In this document: positions 7,396 through 14,186 of the stretch, one piece after another
Numbering within the stretch: the stretch's first letter is position 1
How the letters are laid out: each line of letters begins with the position of its first letter
Assembly: GCA_937902945.1 (NCBI GenBank)
Contig: CALEMD010000017.1
Location: forward strand, 1-14,339
From: an uncultured Erysipelotrichaceae bacterium
Lineage (GTDB): Bacteria; Bacillota_I; Bacilli_A; Erysipelotrichales; Erysipelotrichaceae
DNA: 14,339 nt
Direction: 5' to 3'
Program-made: the position numbers and the translations under genes
Notes under the pieces: generated by a model
What the model saw: only the letters and a program-made list of their open reading frames with translations
Databases searched by the model: none
What the model was told of the DNA's origin: nothing

Positions 7396-7868
7396 TACGC
7401 ATTATTGCTGTCGGCCGTATGAAAGAGGAATGGATGAGTGCAGGTGTGCAGGAATATCTCAAAAGAATCCGTCCCTATGAGAAAATCGAAGTGATAGAAG
7501 TGCCGGATGAAAAAGCACCGGAAAAGAATTCTGATGCACAGAACCGACAGGTTATGCAGACTGAAGGAGAAAAAGTCCTGAAAAGAATCAAGGAACAGGA
7601 ATACGTCATTCTCCTTGATCTGAAGGGAAAAGAGTATTCTTCCATGCAGATGGCAGAAAAGATACGGCAGCTGCATACTTATTCATCAAGTACCATTGAT
7701 TTTGTGATCGGCGGATCGCTTGGTGTCAGTGAAGAACTGATCAAGCGGGCAGATATGCGATGGAAACTGTCAGAATGCACATTTCCGCATCCTCTGTGCC
7801 GCCTGATTCTGAGTGAGCAGATATACCGCTGCATGAAGATTCTGAACCATGGACCCTATCATAAATAG
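7392..7868 (+). CDS. rlmH: 23S rRNA (pseudouridine1915-N3)-methyltransferase RlmH
   Basis: RlmH is a small SPOUT methyltransferase that uses S-adenosylmethionine to methylate pseudouridine 1915 in helix 69 of 23S rRNA on assembled ribosomes. The 158-residue length is typical (about 159 in Bacillus). Visible features are the N-terminal strand MIRIIAVG, the VPDEKAPE segment, the SAM-binding knot loop FVIGGSLGVSEELIKRAD and the family-typical C-terminus TFPHPLCRLILSEQIYR ending in PYHK. The ATG overlaps the upstream TGA as ATGA, with no obvious Shine-Dalgarno site, so translation is probably coupled to the htrA-like gene. It is the last gene of the long operon. No convincing terminator follows it before the ptsH promoter. 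Confidence 0.97.
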   Translation: MIRIIAVGRMKEEWMSAGVQEYLKRIRPYEKIEVIEVPDEKAPEKNSDAQNRQVMQTEGEKVLKRIKEQEYVILLDLKGKEYSSMQMAEKIRQLHTYSSSTIDFVIGGSLGVSEELIKRADMRWKLSECTFPHPLCRLILSEQIYRCMKILNHGPYHK

Positions 7869-7882
7869 GCTTGAATTCATAT

Positions 7883-7896
7883 TGAAAGCGCTTGAT
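7883..7896 (+). promoter_or_regulatory. cre-like CcpA operator over the ptsH -35
   Basis: TGAAAGCGCTTGAT matches the ideal catabolite-responsive element TGAAAGCGCTTTCA at 11 of 14 positions, including the AAGCGCTT core. It overlaps the -35 hexamer at 7892-7897, where binding of CcpA (with HPr-Ser46-P as corepressor) would block RNA polymerase. The right half is degenerate, so this is a prediction only. Confidence 0.55.
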
Positions 7897-7920
7897 AGTT
7901 CAAGGGTGTTAGGTTAGAAT
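7892..7920 (+). promoter_or_regulatory. sigma-A promoter of ptsH
   Basis: TTGATA (7892-7897, 5/6 match) is followed after exactly 17 bases by TAGAAT (7915-7920, 5/6 match). Transcription should begin near 7927. This leaves a leader of about 25 nt that carries AGGAGG at 7939-7944 ahead of the ATG. Confidence 0.75.
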
Positions 7921-7951
7921 AAATATAGTCAATGAAACAGGAGGAAAACAT

Positions 7952-8218
7952 ATGAAGCAAATTTCAGTCACAGTCGTTGACCCTGTTGGATTACATGCTC
8001 GTCCAGCTACTGTTGCAGTAAATGCTGCCAGCAAGTTCAAGAGCGAAGTTAAGGTAGCCTACAAAGGCCGTACCGTTAACATGAAATCCATCATGGGTGT
8101 AATGTCATTGGGCATCCCTACACAGTCAGAAATCACCGTTACTTGTGAGGGTGATGATGAAGACGTAGCGGTTAAGACAATTGAAGAAGTTCTGCGTGCT
8201 CAGAAAGTAATTGCCTAA
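7952..8218 (+). CDS. ptsH: phosphocarrier protein HPr of the sugar phosphotransferase system
   Basis: HPr passes phosphate from PEP via Enzyme I to the sugar-specific EIIA proteins in the cytoplasm. At 88 residues it is full length. His15 lies in the active-site motif VGLHARPA. Ser46 lies in the motif KSIMGVMSLG, the site that HPr kinase/phosphorylase uses in Bacillota to turn HPr into the CcpA corepressor. It therefore has both transport and regulatory functions and is HPr rather than Crh, which lacks His15. The gene stands alone with its own promoter and terminator. The Enzyme I gene (ptsI), which often follows, is not adjacent. A cre-like site over its promoter suggests feedback control by CcpA. 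Confidence 0.97.
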   Translation: MKQISVTVVDPVGLHARPATVAVNAASKFKSEVKVAYKGRTVNMKSIMGVMSLGIPTQSEITVTCEGDDEDVAVKTIEEVLRAQKVIA

Positions 8219-8233
8219 ATAAATAATCAAAAC

Positions 8234-8264
8234 GGGAGATGCCGATGAGCGTCTTCCTTTTTTT
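8234..8264 (+). terminator. intrinsic terminator after ptsH
   Basis: A nine-pair stem (8234-8242 with 8249-8257, including two G-U pairs) encloses a six-base loop and is followed by seven T residues (8258-8264). It ends only 25 bases before the next start codon, so it also lies in the pgm leader. Confidence 0.85.
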
Positions 8265-8289
8265 ACCATCCGCGAAAGGGAGAAATGAC

Positions 8290-9990
8290 ATGGACGCAAA
8301 AGAAAACTATCAGTGCTGGCTTCATAATCCGAATTTGGATGAAAATCTTAAAAAAGAAATGGAACAGATGGATGAAACAGAGATCAACGATGCCTTTTAT
8401 ACGAATATTGCATTCGGTACAGCAGGCATGCGCGGCGTCATGGGAGCGGGCACCAATCGCATAAATATCCATACAATCCGCAAAGCAACTGCCGGATTTG
8501 CGGCATATATCTGTGCTGAGGGAGAGAAAGCACAGCAGCAGGGCATAGCCATCGGCTATGACAACAGACATCTTTCCCGCGAACTGGCTTTTGATTCGGC
8601 GGCAGTTCTAGCAGTGCATGGAATCCGCAGCTATGTCTTTGAAAGTCTGAGACCGACACCGGAGCTGAGTTTTGCGACAAGATACTTGAAATGCGCCGGC
8701 GGCATCATGATCACTGCCAGCCATAATCCAAAGCAGTATAACGGCTATAAGCTTTATGATGACAAGGGATGCCAGCTGATTCCTGCTCTTGCGGACAAGG
8801 TAATTGACTGTGTCAATGCCATAACGGATGAACTGAGCGTCAAAGCAGATCCGAGTGAGGAACAGAAGAAGCTGATTACGGTTATCGGCAAGGATATTGA
8901 TGAGGAATACTATCGCAATGTCATGAGCATTCAGCTGAATCCGGATGTGCAGAAAGAGAATGTATCCATCGTCTTTTCGCCGGAACATGGCACAAGCAAT
9001 ATTCCTGTACGCGAGATACTGAAAAGATGCGGCTATACAGTGATACCGGTTTTAGAGCAATGTGATCCAAATCCTGACTTTGCCAACACACCGACACCGA
9101 ACCCGGAACAGCCAGGTGCTTATGAACTGGCTTTGAAATATGCTGAAAAGAACCATGCGGATATAATTCTGGTATGTGATCCAGATGCAGATCGCATGGG
9201 CGTAGGCGTATATACCGATGGTCATTATGAACTGCTGACGGGGAATCAGTCTGGATCAGTACTGATTGAATACATTCTGTCACAGCTTGTGAACAAGCAT
9301 GCAATGCCGCAGAATCCGGTTATGTTCAACACGATCGTCACAAGCGACTTAGGTGAGAAGATTGCAGCAAAGTACGGAGTTGCTACAGAGAAGACTCTGA
9401 CCGGTTTCAAGTTCATAGGGGAGAAGGTTGCTGCCTATGAAGTGAATCATCTGCGCAATTATGTATTCGGCTATGAAGAGAGCTATGGCTCTTTGATTAA
9501 GCCGTTTGTAAGAGATAAGGATGCACAGCAGGCCTGCCTGATGCTTGCAGAAGCCGCGTGCTACTACAAAGCACTTGGAAAGACACTGATGGATGTATTG
9601 GAAGATACATACAGAGAACATGGATTCTATAATGAATCGCAGGTTTCCATTGAACTGTCTGGTGAAGCGGGTGCTAAGAAGATTGAAGAGATCATGAGTA
9701 CGCTGCGCAAAGATGGACTGAAGGAAATTGCCGGTCATAAAGTAAATGTATCCGAGGACTATGAACTGCTGAATAGAACTGTGCAGGGCAGAACAGAGGA
9801 AATAACCGGGTTTACAAAATCCAACGTTCTGAAATACTATCTGGATGATGGTTCTTGGATTGCAGTCAGACCTAGCGGAACAGAACCGAAGATCAAGATC
9901 TACTTCTGTGTATGCAGCACTTCCTCTGAAAAGTCACTGGAAAAAGCGGAAGCATATCATAAGGCAATGTCTGAATTGACTGAAAACTGA
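8290..9990 (+). CDS. phosphoglucomutase/phosphomannomutase (alpha-D-phosphohexomutase)
   Basis: The enzyme interconverts hexose-1-phosphate and hexose-6-phosphate, most likely glucose, linking glycolysis to glycogen and cell-envelope precursors. At 566 residues it matches Bacillus PgcA (about 565). All four signatures are visible: the phosphoserine loop TASHNP with S144, the Mg2+ loop D297-P-D-A-D-R, the sugar-specificity loop GYEESYG at 394-400, and the phosphate-binding RPSGTEPK at 527-534. The ATG at 8290 is chosen because AAAGGGAG lies just before it. The frame is open back to 8239, but that lies inside the ptsH terminator. No promoter fits between that terminator and the start, so expression probably depends on readthrough or on a promoter inside ptsH. 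Sugar specificity (glucose versus mannose) cannot be settled from sequence alone. Confidence 0.95.
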   Translation: MDAKENYQCWLHNPNLDENLKKEMEQMDETEINDAFYTNIAFGTAGMRGVMGAGTNRINIHTIRKATAGFAAYICAEGEKAQQQGIAIGYDNRHLSRELAFDSAAVLAVHGIRSYVFESLRPTPELSFATRYLKCAGGIMITASHNPKQYNGYKLYDDKGCQLIPALADKVIDCVNAITDELSVKADPSEEQKKLITVIGKDIDEEYYRNVMSIQLNPDVQKENVSIVFSPEHGTSNIPVREILKRCGYTVIPVLEQCDPNPDFANTPTPNPEQPGAYELALKYAEKNHADIILVCDPDADRMGVGVYTDGHYELLTGNQSGSVLIEYILSQLVNKHAMPQNPVMFNTIVTSDLGEKIAAKYGVATEKTLTGFKFIGEKVAAYEVNHLRNYVFGYEESYGSLIKPFVRDKDAQQACLMLAEAACYYKALGKTLMDVLEDTYREHGFYNESQVSIELSGEAGAKKIEEIMSTLRKDGLKEIAGHKVNVSEDYELLNRTVQGRTEEITGFTKSNVLKYYLDDGSWIAVRPSGTEPKIKIYFCVCSTSSEKSLEKAEAYHKAMSELTEN

Positions 9991-9999
9991 ACAGATAAG

Positions 10000-10029
10000 G
10001 GCGGATGTATAACATATCCGCCTTTTTTT
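10000..10029 (+). terminator. intrinsic terminator after phosphoglucomutase
   Basis: A nine-pair GC-rich stem (10000-10008 with 10014-10022, one G-U pair) has a five-base loop and is followed by seven T residues (10023-10029). It begins nine bases after the pgm stop codon. Confidence 0.9.
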
Positions 10030-10042
10030 ACGCTTTGGCTGA

Positions 10043-10051
10043 TGATATGAT
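10043..10051 (+). promoter_or_regulatory. extended -10 promoter of glgB
   Basis: TGA-TATGAT is an extended -10 element (TGn plus a 5/6 match to TATAAT). The position for a -35 falls in the T-run of the preceding terminator and is poor, as is common with extended -10 promoters. Transcription should start near 10058. This gives a leader of about 33 nt with GGGAGG at 10075-10080. Confidence 0.55.
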
Positions 10052-10090
10052 AGATATAGCAAACACAACATACTGGGAGGATTTCAATCC

Positions 10091-11977
10091 ATGGATAAGG
10101 CTAAAATCATTGAGAGCTTTCATCAGGGAAACTGTATTGAAGCGTATCGTCTGTTCGGAGCGCATTTTGCATATGAAGGAACAGAGGGTGTACGTTTCAG
10201 TGTTTATGCACCTCATGCAGTCAATGTCAGTGTCATTGGCAGTTTTAATGGCTGGGATGAGACACAGAACAGAATGGAAAGAACGGACTCCACAGGAATC
10301 TGGAGTGTATTTATCAAAGATGTTAAGGAATGGGAATGCTACAAATACAGAATTGAAGATAGAAGAGGCAGAAAGATAGACAAGGCTGATCCCTATGCTT
10401 TCTATAGTGAAACCAGACCTGAAACTGCCAGCAAGATATGCAATCTGAATGATATTTCCTGGAATGATACAGAGTGGATGCATCACCGTGACAAGAATAT
10501 AGATAAGCCTGTCAGCATCTATGAAGTCTATGCTGGAGGATGGAAGACAAACGGAAAGTATCCGTATACCTATGGCATGATGGAAGAGAATCTCATTCCG
10601 TATGTTAAGAAACATGGCTTTACGCATATAGAATTGATGCCTCTGACAGAATATCCATTTGATGGATCTTGGGGATACCAGGCATCCGGTTACTATTCAG
10701 TCACAAGCCGCTATGGCAATCCAAAGGAATTTGCGTCATTTGTCAATGCCTGTCATGCCAATGGCATAGGCATCATTATGGATATGGTGCCAGTGCATTT
10801 TGTAAAAGATGCTTATGGACTGCGCCAGTTTGATGGTGAGCCGCTGTATGAATACAGAAAACAGACAGACGCTGAAAGCGAATGGGGAACATTGAACTTT
10901 GATCTGTGGAATGAAGAAGTGCGTTCATTCCTTATCTCCAGTGCTTCTTTCTGGTGTGAGGTCTATCACATTGATGGAATCCGTGTTGATGCAGTATCCA
11001 ACCTGATTTATTGGGGAGGCAACAGAGACCGCGGTACAAATGAAGGATCATTGGCATTCATCCGGCGTATGAACTATTTCCTCAGCAAGGAATATCCTGG
11101 CGTCATGCTGATAGCTGAAGACAGTTCTGATTTTCCGAATGTAACCCGTCCAACAGTTGATATGGGTCTTGGCTTTGATTACAAGTGGGATCTTGGATGG
11201 ATGAATGACACATTGAAATACTATGCAACAGATCCGATCTACAGAGTCTGGGATCATAATAAAATCACATTTTCTATGGCTTATTTCTATTCAGAGAAAT
11301 TCATCATGCCATTCTCACATGATGAGAATGTGCACGGCAAGAAAACAATTGTTGATCGCATGTGGGGCGATTATGATCAGAAGTTCTCACAGTGCCGCAA
11401 CTTATATGCATACATGTATGCTCATCCGGGCAAGAAGCTGAACTTCATGGGCAATGAAATTGCCATGTTCAGAGAATTCGATGAACAGAAACCGGTTGAC
11501 TGGTTCCTGCTTGACTATGAAAGACATGATGCATTCCTTCGCTACTTCACAGATCTGAATAAAATCTACCTAAGCCATCCATGCCTTTATAAGTTTGATT
11601 ATGATATGAAGGGCTTTGAATGGATGGACGCAGACAATGCTAAGCAGAGTGTATATTCCTTTGCTAGAAGTGATGAATCTGAATTCATTGTCTGCATTAT
11701 GAACATGACTCCGACAAGCTATGAAAAATTCCCTGTATTTGTACCGGCAAAGGGTACGTATACAGAAATACTGAATTCTGAAAAGGATATCTATGATGGC
11801 TGCAATATGTGCAACTACAAGCCGATTGCATCTCACGCATCAAAAGCTGATTCTAAGTTTAAAGATCAGATAGAGATCCGCTTAGCACCATTTGCGGCAG
11901 TCTGGCTGAGCATGCCAAGAACGAAGACCCGTTCAGCAGTGAAGAAGACTGGCACAAAGACTGGAAAAAAGGAATAA
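10091..11977 (+). CDS. glgB: 1,4-alpha-glucan branching enzyme (GH13)
   Basis: GlgB cuts alpha-1,4 glucan chains and rejoins the piece as an alpha-1,6 branch during glycogen synthesis in the cytoplasm. The 628 residues hold an N-terminal CBM48 domain (about 25-110, with FSVYAPHAVNVSVIGSFNGW), then the GH13 barrel and a beta-sandwich C-domain. The catalytic residues are D300 (GIRVDAV) as nucleophile, E343 (IAEDSS) as acid/base and D411 (SHDENVHGK) as transition-state stabiliser. VPVHF marks conserved region I of branching enzymes. GGGAGG at 10075-10080 supports the ATG at 10091. The last 20 residues (609-628) form a Lys/Arg/Thr-rich tail beyond the usual end of the family. It is flanked by its own promoter and a hairpin. 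glgC, glgA and glgP are not in the window. Confidence 0.96.
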   Translation: MDKAKIIESFHQGNCIEAYRLFGAHFAYEGTEGVRFSVYAPHAVNVSVIGSFNGWDETQNRMERTDSTGIWSVFIKDVKEWECYKYRIEDRRGRKIDKADPYAFYSETRPETASKICNLNDISWNDTEWMHHRDKNIDKPVSIYEVYAGGWKTNGKYPYTYGMMEENLIPYVKKHGFTHIELMPLTEYPFDGSWGYQASGYYSVTSRYGNPKEFASFVNACHANGIGIIMDMVPVHFVKDAYGLRQFDGEPLYEYRKQTDAESEWGTLNFDLWNEEVRSFLISSASFWCEVYHIDGIRVDAVSNLIYWGGNRDRGTNEGSLAFIRRMNYFLSKEYPGVMLIAEDSSDFPNVTRPTVDMGLGFDYKWDLGWMNDTLKYYATDPIYRVWDHNKITFSMAYFYSEKFIMPFSHDENVHGKKTIVDRMWGDYDQKFSQCRNLYAYMYAHPGKKLNFMGNEIAMFREFDEQKPVDWFLLDYERHDAFLRYFTDLNKIYLSHPCLYKFDYDMKGFEWMDADNAKQSVYSFARSDESEFIVCIMNMTPTSYEKFPVFVPAKGTYTEILNSEKDIYDGCNMCNYKPIASHASKADSKFKDQIEIRLAPFAAVWLSMPRTKTRSAVKKTGTKTGKKE

Positions 11978-12005
11978 CAGGTACAAATCTGAATTTTATG
12001 TGATG

Positions 12006-12040
12006 AAGGCAGAGTTGGCATACGCGGCTTTGCCTTTATG
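12006..12040 (+). terminator. hairpin after glgB, probable weak terminator
   Basis: A 12-pair stem (12006-12017 with 12025-12036, three G-U pairs) has a seven-base loop. The tail TTTATG is T-poor for an intrinsic terminator, so termination may be partial. The -10 of the next promoter starts six bases after the stem. Confidence 0.5.
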
Positions 12041-12047
12041 TTATAAT
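12039..12047 (+). promoter_or_regulatory. consensus extended -10 promoter of pullulanase, predicted leaderless
   Basis: TGT-TATAAT combines the TGn extension with a perfect -10 hexamer (12042-12047). No good -35 lies at 16-18 bases; TTGGCA at 12015-12020 is 21 bases away. Transcription should begin near 12053-12055, only two to four bases before the ATG at 12057. No Shine-Dalgarno sequence precedes that ATG. Confidence 0.7.
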
Positions 12048-12056
12048 ACTTCCGTT

Positions 12057-14186
12057 ATGGCAATTATAGAGGCGTTTCTGGATGATTTCGGCAGTGTTAC
12101 GGTGAATGTTTCCCACCTGTATTATGGCGGACATATAGATGGCTTTTACTTATGCAACGCAGATGGATACTGCAAAGACTGTCTGATACGCAATGTGGAA
12201 GAAAGAGAAACCGATGTCAGATACAATCTGACAATACCGGCTGAATATGAATTCGGAAAGAAATACATACTGCATGAATCACATGGGCAGCATACTGTTC
12301 TGAAGAATCGCTTTATTGTGCGTTCTAAGCAGTTTGATCGCCTATTTTCCTATGATGGCGAAGATCTAGGCTGCAGCTATACACCTTCATCGAGCAGTTT
12401 TGCACTGTGGGCGCCAACTGCAAACAGCGTTCTTCTGAAAACAATTGAAAAGAATACAGTGCATGTCTATGCAATGAATCGCACTGACAGGGGCGTGTGG
12501 CGATGCAAGGTTCCTTCAGACTTGAAACATGCATTGTATGTCTACTTAGTGGAAAGAAATGGCGAAGTAGTTCAGACTGTGGATCCATATGCTCTTTCGA
12601 GCAATGCCAACAGTGAGATGAGCGCGGTAATTGATCGCAGTGAAATAGAAAGCATACAGGATTATCCTCTGAAGACAGTTATGCACAGTGCCTGCGACGC
12701 AGTCATCTATGAATGCAATGTTCGGGATATGACATCCAGTACAATGTCGGGCACCGCAGAACATGGAACATTTGCGGCTCTTTCACAGAGCGGCACTGCA
12801 TGGAAGGGCTATCCAACCGGATTGGATTATCTGACTTCTTTAGGCATCACGCACGTTCAGCTGATGCCGGTTACAGATTTTGCAACAGTTGATGAAGAAC
12901 ATCCAGGACGAGGTTACAACTGGGGATATGATCCGATTCAGATTATCAGTTTAGAAGGTTCCTATTCCAGCAATCCGAGAGATCCATATGCTCGGATGAA
13001 AGAATTCAGACAGCTGTGCTGCAGACTGCATGAAAGAAATATCCGCATCAACCTTGATCTGGTCCTGAATCATATGTATGATGTTTCTTCTGCAGCCTTT
13101 GATAAGGTGCTCCCATATTATTATTTCCGCTATAACGAGTCAGGGTATCTGTCCAACGGCTCATACTGCGGCAATGATCTTGATTCGCTGAGACCGATGA
13201 TGCGCAGCTATTTCATCCACGCAGTACGCACATTGATGCAGCTTTATGGGATAGATGGATTCCGCTTTGACCTGATGGGAATTCTTGACATAGATACAGT
13301 AAATGCCATTGCGGCATGCGCAAGAGAGATCAAGCCTGATGCAATGATATATGGAGAAGGATGGAATATGCCGACATCCATGCCTGATCAGCTTAAGGCA
13401 ACGATAGAAAATCAGGGTATGATGGACAATGTCGGCTACTTCAATGACTACTTCCGCGATGTTGTCAAAGGAAAGACGAGTGATGATCAGAAGTATGATC
13501 AGGGATATCTCACAGGAAATCTGAACATGGCATTTGATATGTGCAGTGCTCTGTCTGCCAATGCTCTGACAGATCCGTATTTCCAGAGATTCAATTCTCC
13601 GTGCAAGAGCATCAATGCCTTAGAGACACATGACAATGCAACAGTGTGGGATAAGATGCATGCATGCTGTGAAAATGAAACCAGAGAAGTCCGTCAGAAG
13701 AGACAGAAGATGATGATTGCCTGTACATTGTTTGCTCAAGGTGTACCTTTCCTTCATCAGGGAGAAGAGTACGCAGGCACTAAGGCAGACAACTCGAATT
13801 CCTACAATGCCGGTGACAGCATCAATGGCATGAATTATGAACGCATGGTTACCAATCGGCATATTCTTGAGTACACAAAGAGATGCATAGCTCTGCGCAG
13901 AGAACATTCAGCTTTCCGACTTGGAAGCAGCTCTGAGATGCACAGGCGTGTACACTTTGTGATTGTTGATGGCAGTATGGTGACATATAGAATGGATGCT
14001 TCTGAGGATGATCCGGAAGGACTGATGCTGTGCATCAATCCGTCTGTGAATATGCATCTGCTTCATACAGAAGAATCCTATGAAATACTGTTTGATGAAG
14101 AAGGTCTGCCGCAGTCGGGCAGTACAAAGGAGATCCAGGTGCCTGCGTGCAGTGTTATTGTATGCCGCAGCAGTGAGGACAAATAA
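12057..14186 (+). CDS. pulA: type I pullulanase (glycogen/starch debranching, GH13)
   Basis: This enzyme hydrolyses alpha-1,6 branch links in pullulan, glycogen or limit dextrins. The 709-residue protein has an N-terminal region of about 110 residues, a CBM48-like domain (FALWAPTANSVLLK), then the GH13 catalytic barrel and a C-terminal beta domain. The type I pullulanase signature YNWGYDP is at 287-293. Conserved regions are D334-LVLNH (I), nucleophile D405 (GFRFDLMG), acid/base E434 (YGEGWN) and D526 (ETHDNATVWD), all intact. There is no signal peptide, so it should act in the cytoplasm on glycogen or imported maltodextrins. The start at 12057 is chosen because the in-frame codons from 12000 cover a hairpin and the promoter. 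It follows glgB, which makes the branches this enzyme removes. secA begins directly after its stop. Confidence 0.94.
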   Translation: MAIIEAFLDDFGSVTVNVSHLYYGGHIDGFYLCNADGYCKDCLIRNVEERETDVRYNLTIPAEYEFGKKYILHESHGQHTVLKNRFIVRSKQFDRLFSYDGEDLGCSYTPSSSSFALWAPTANSVLLKTIEKNTVHVYAMNRTDRGVWRCKVPSDLKHALYVYLVERNGEVVQTVDPYALSSNANSEMSAVIDRSEIESIQDYPLKTVMHSACDAVIYECNVRDMTSSTMSGTAEHGTFAALSQSGTAWKGYPTGLDYLTSLGITHVQLMPVTDFATVDEEHPGRGYNWGYDPIQIISLEGSYSSNPRDPYARMKEFRQLCCRLHERNIRINLDLVLNHMYDVSSAAFDKVLPYYYFRYNESGYLSNGSYCGNDLDSLRPMMRSYFIHAVRTLMQLYGIDGFRFDLMGILDIDTVNAIAACAREIKPDAMIYGEGWNMPTSMPDQLKATIENQGMMDNVGYFNDYFRDVVKGKTSDDQKYDQGYLTGNLNMAFDMCSALSANALTDPYFQRFNSPCKSINALETHDNATVWDKMHACCENETREVRQKRQKMMIACTLFAQGVPFLHQGEEYAGTKADNSNSYNAGDSINGMNYERMVTNRHILEYTKRCIALRREHSAFRLGSSSEMHRRVHFVIVDGSMVTYRMDASEDDPEGLMLCINPSVNMHLLHTEESYEILFDEEGLPQSGSTKEIQVPACSVIVCRSSEDK

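Noticed and set aside
7200..7676. Long reverse-strand open frames opposite htrA/rlmH and elsewhere (for example 10028-10627, 600-1019)
   Set aside because: They lie opposite well-supported genes, have no ribosome binding sites or recognisable domains, and mirror the codon bias of the + strand genes.
7870..7904. CTTGAA/TTCAAG inverted repeat as the rlmH operon terminator
   Set aside because: The stem is only six pairs with a 23-base loop and no T-run follows. It is kept only as a possible operator half-site pair.
8239..8289. Upstream start for phosphoglucomutase at 8239
   Set aside because: It lies within the stem of the ptsH terminator. The ATG at 8290 has a good ribosome binding site and gives the family's normal length.
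12015..12020. TTGGCA as the -35 of the pullulanase promoter
   Set aside because: The spacing to TATAAT is 21 bases, too long for sigma-A. The extended -10 explains the promoter better.
12000..12056. Upstream GTG/ATG starts for pullulanase at 12000-12005
   Set aside because: These codons would translate the hairpin and a perfect extended -10 promoter, and there is no suitably spaced ribosome binding site.
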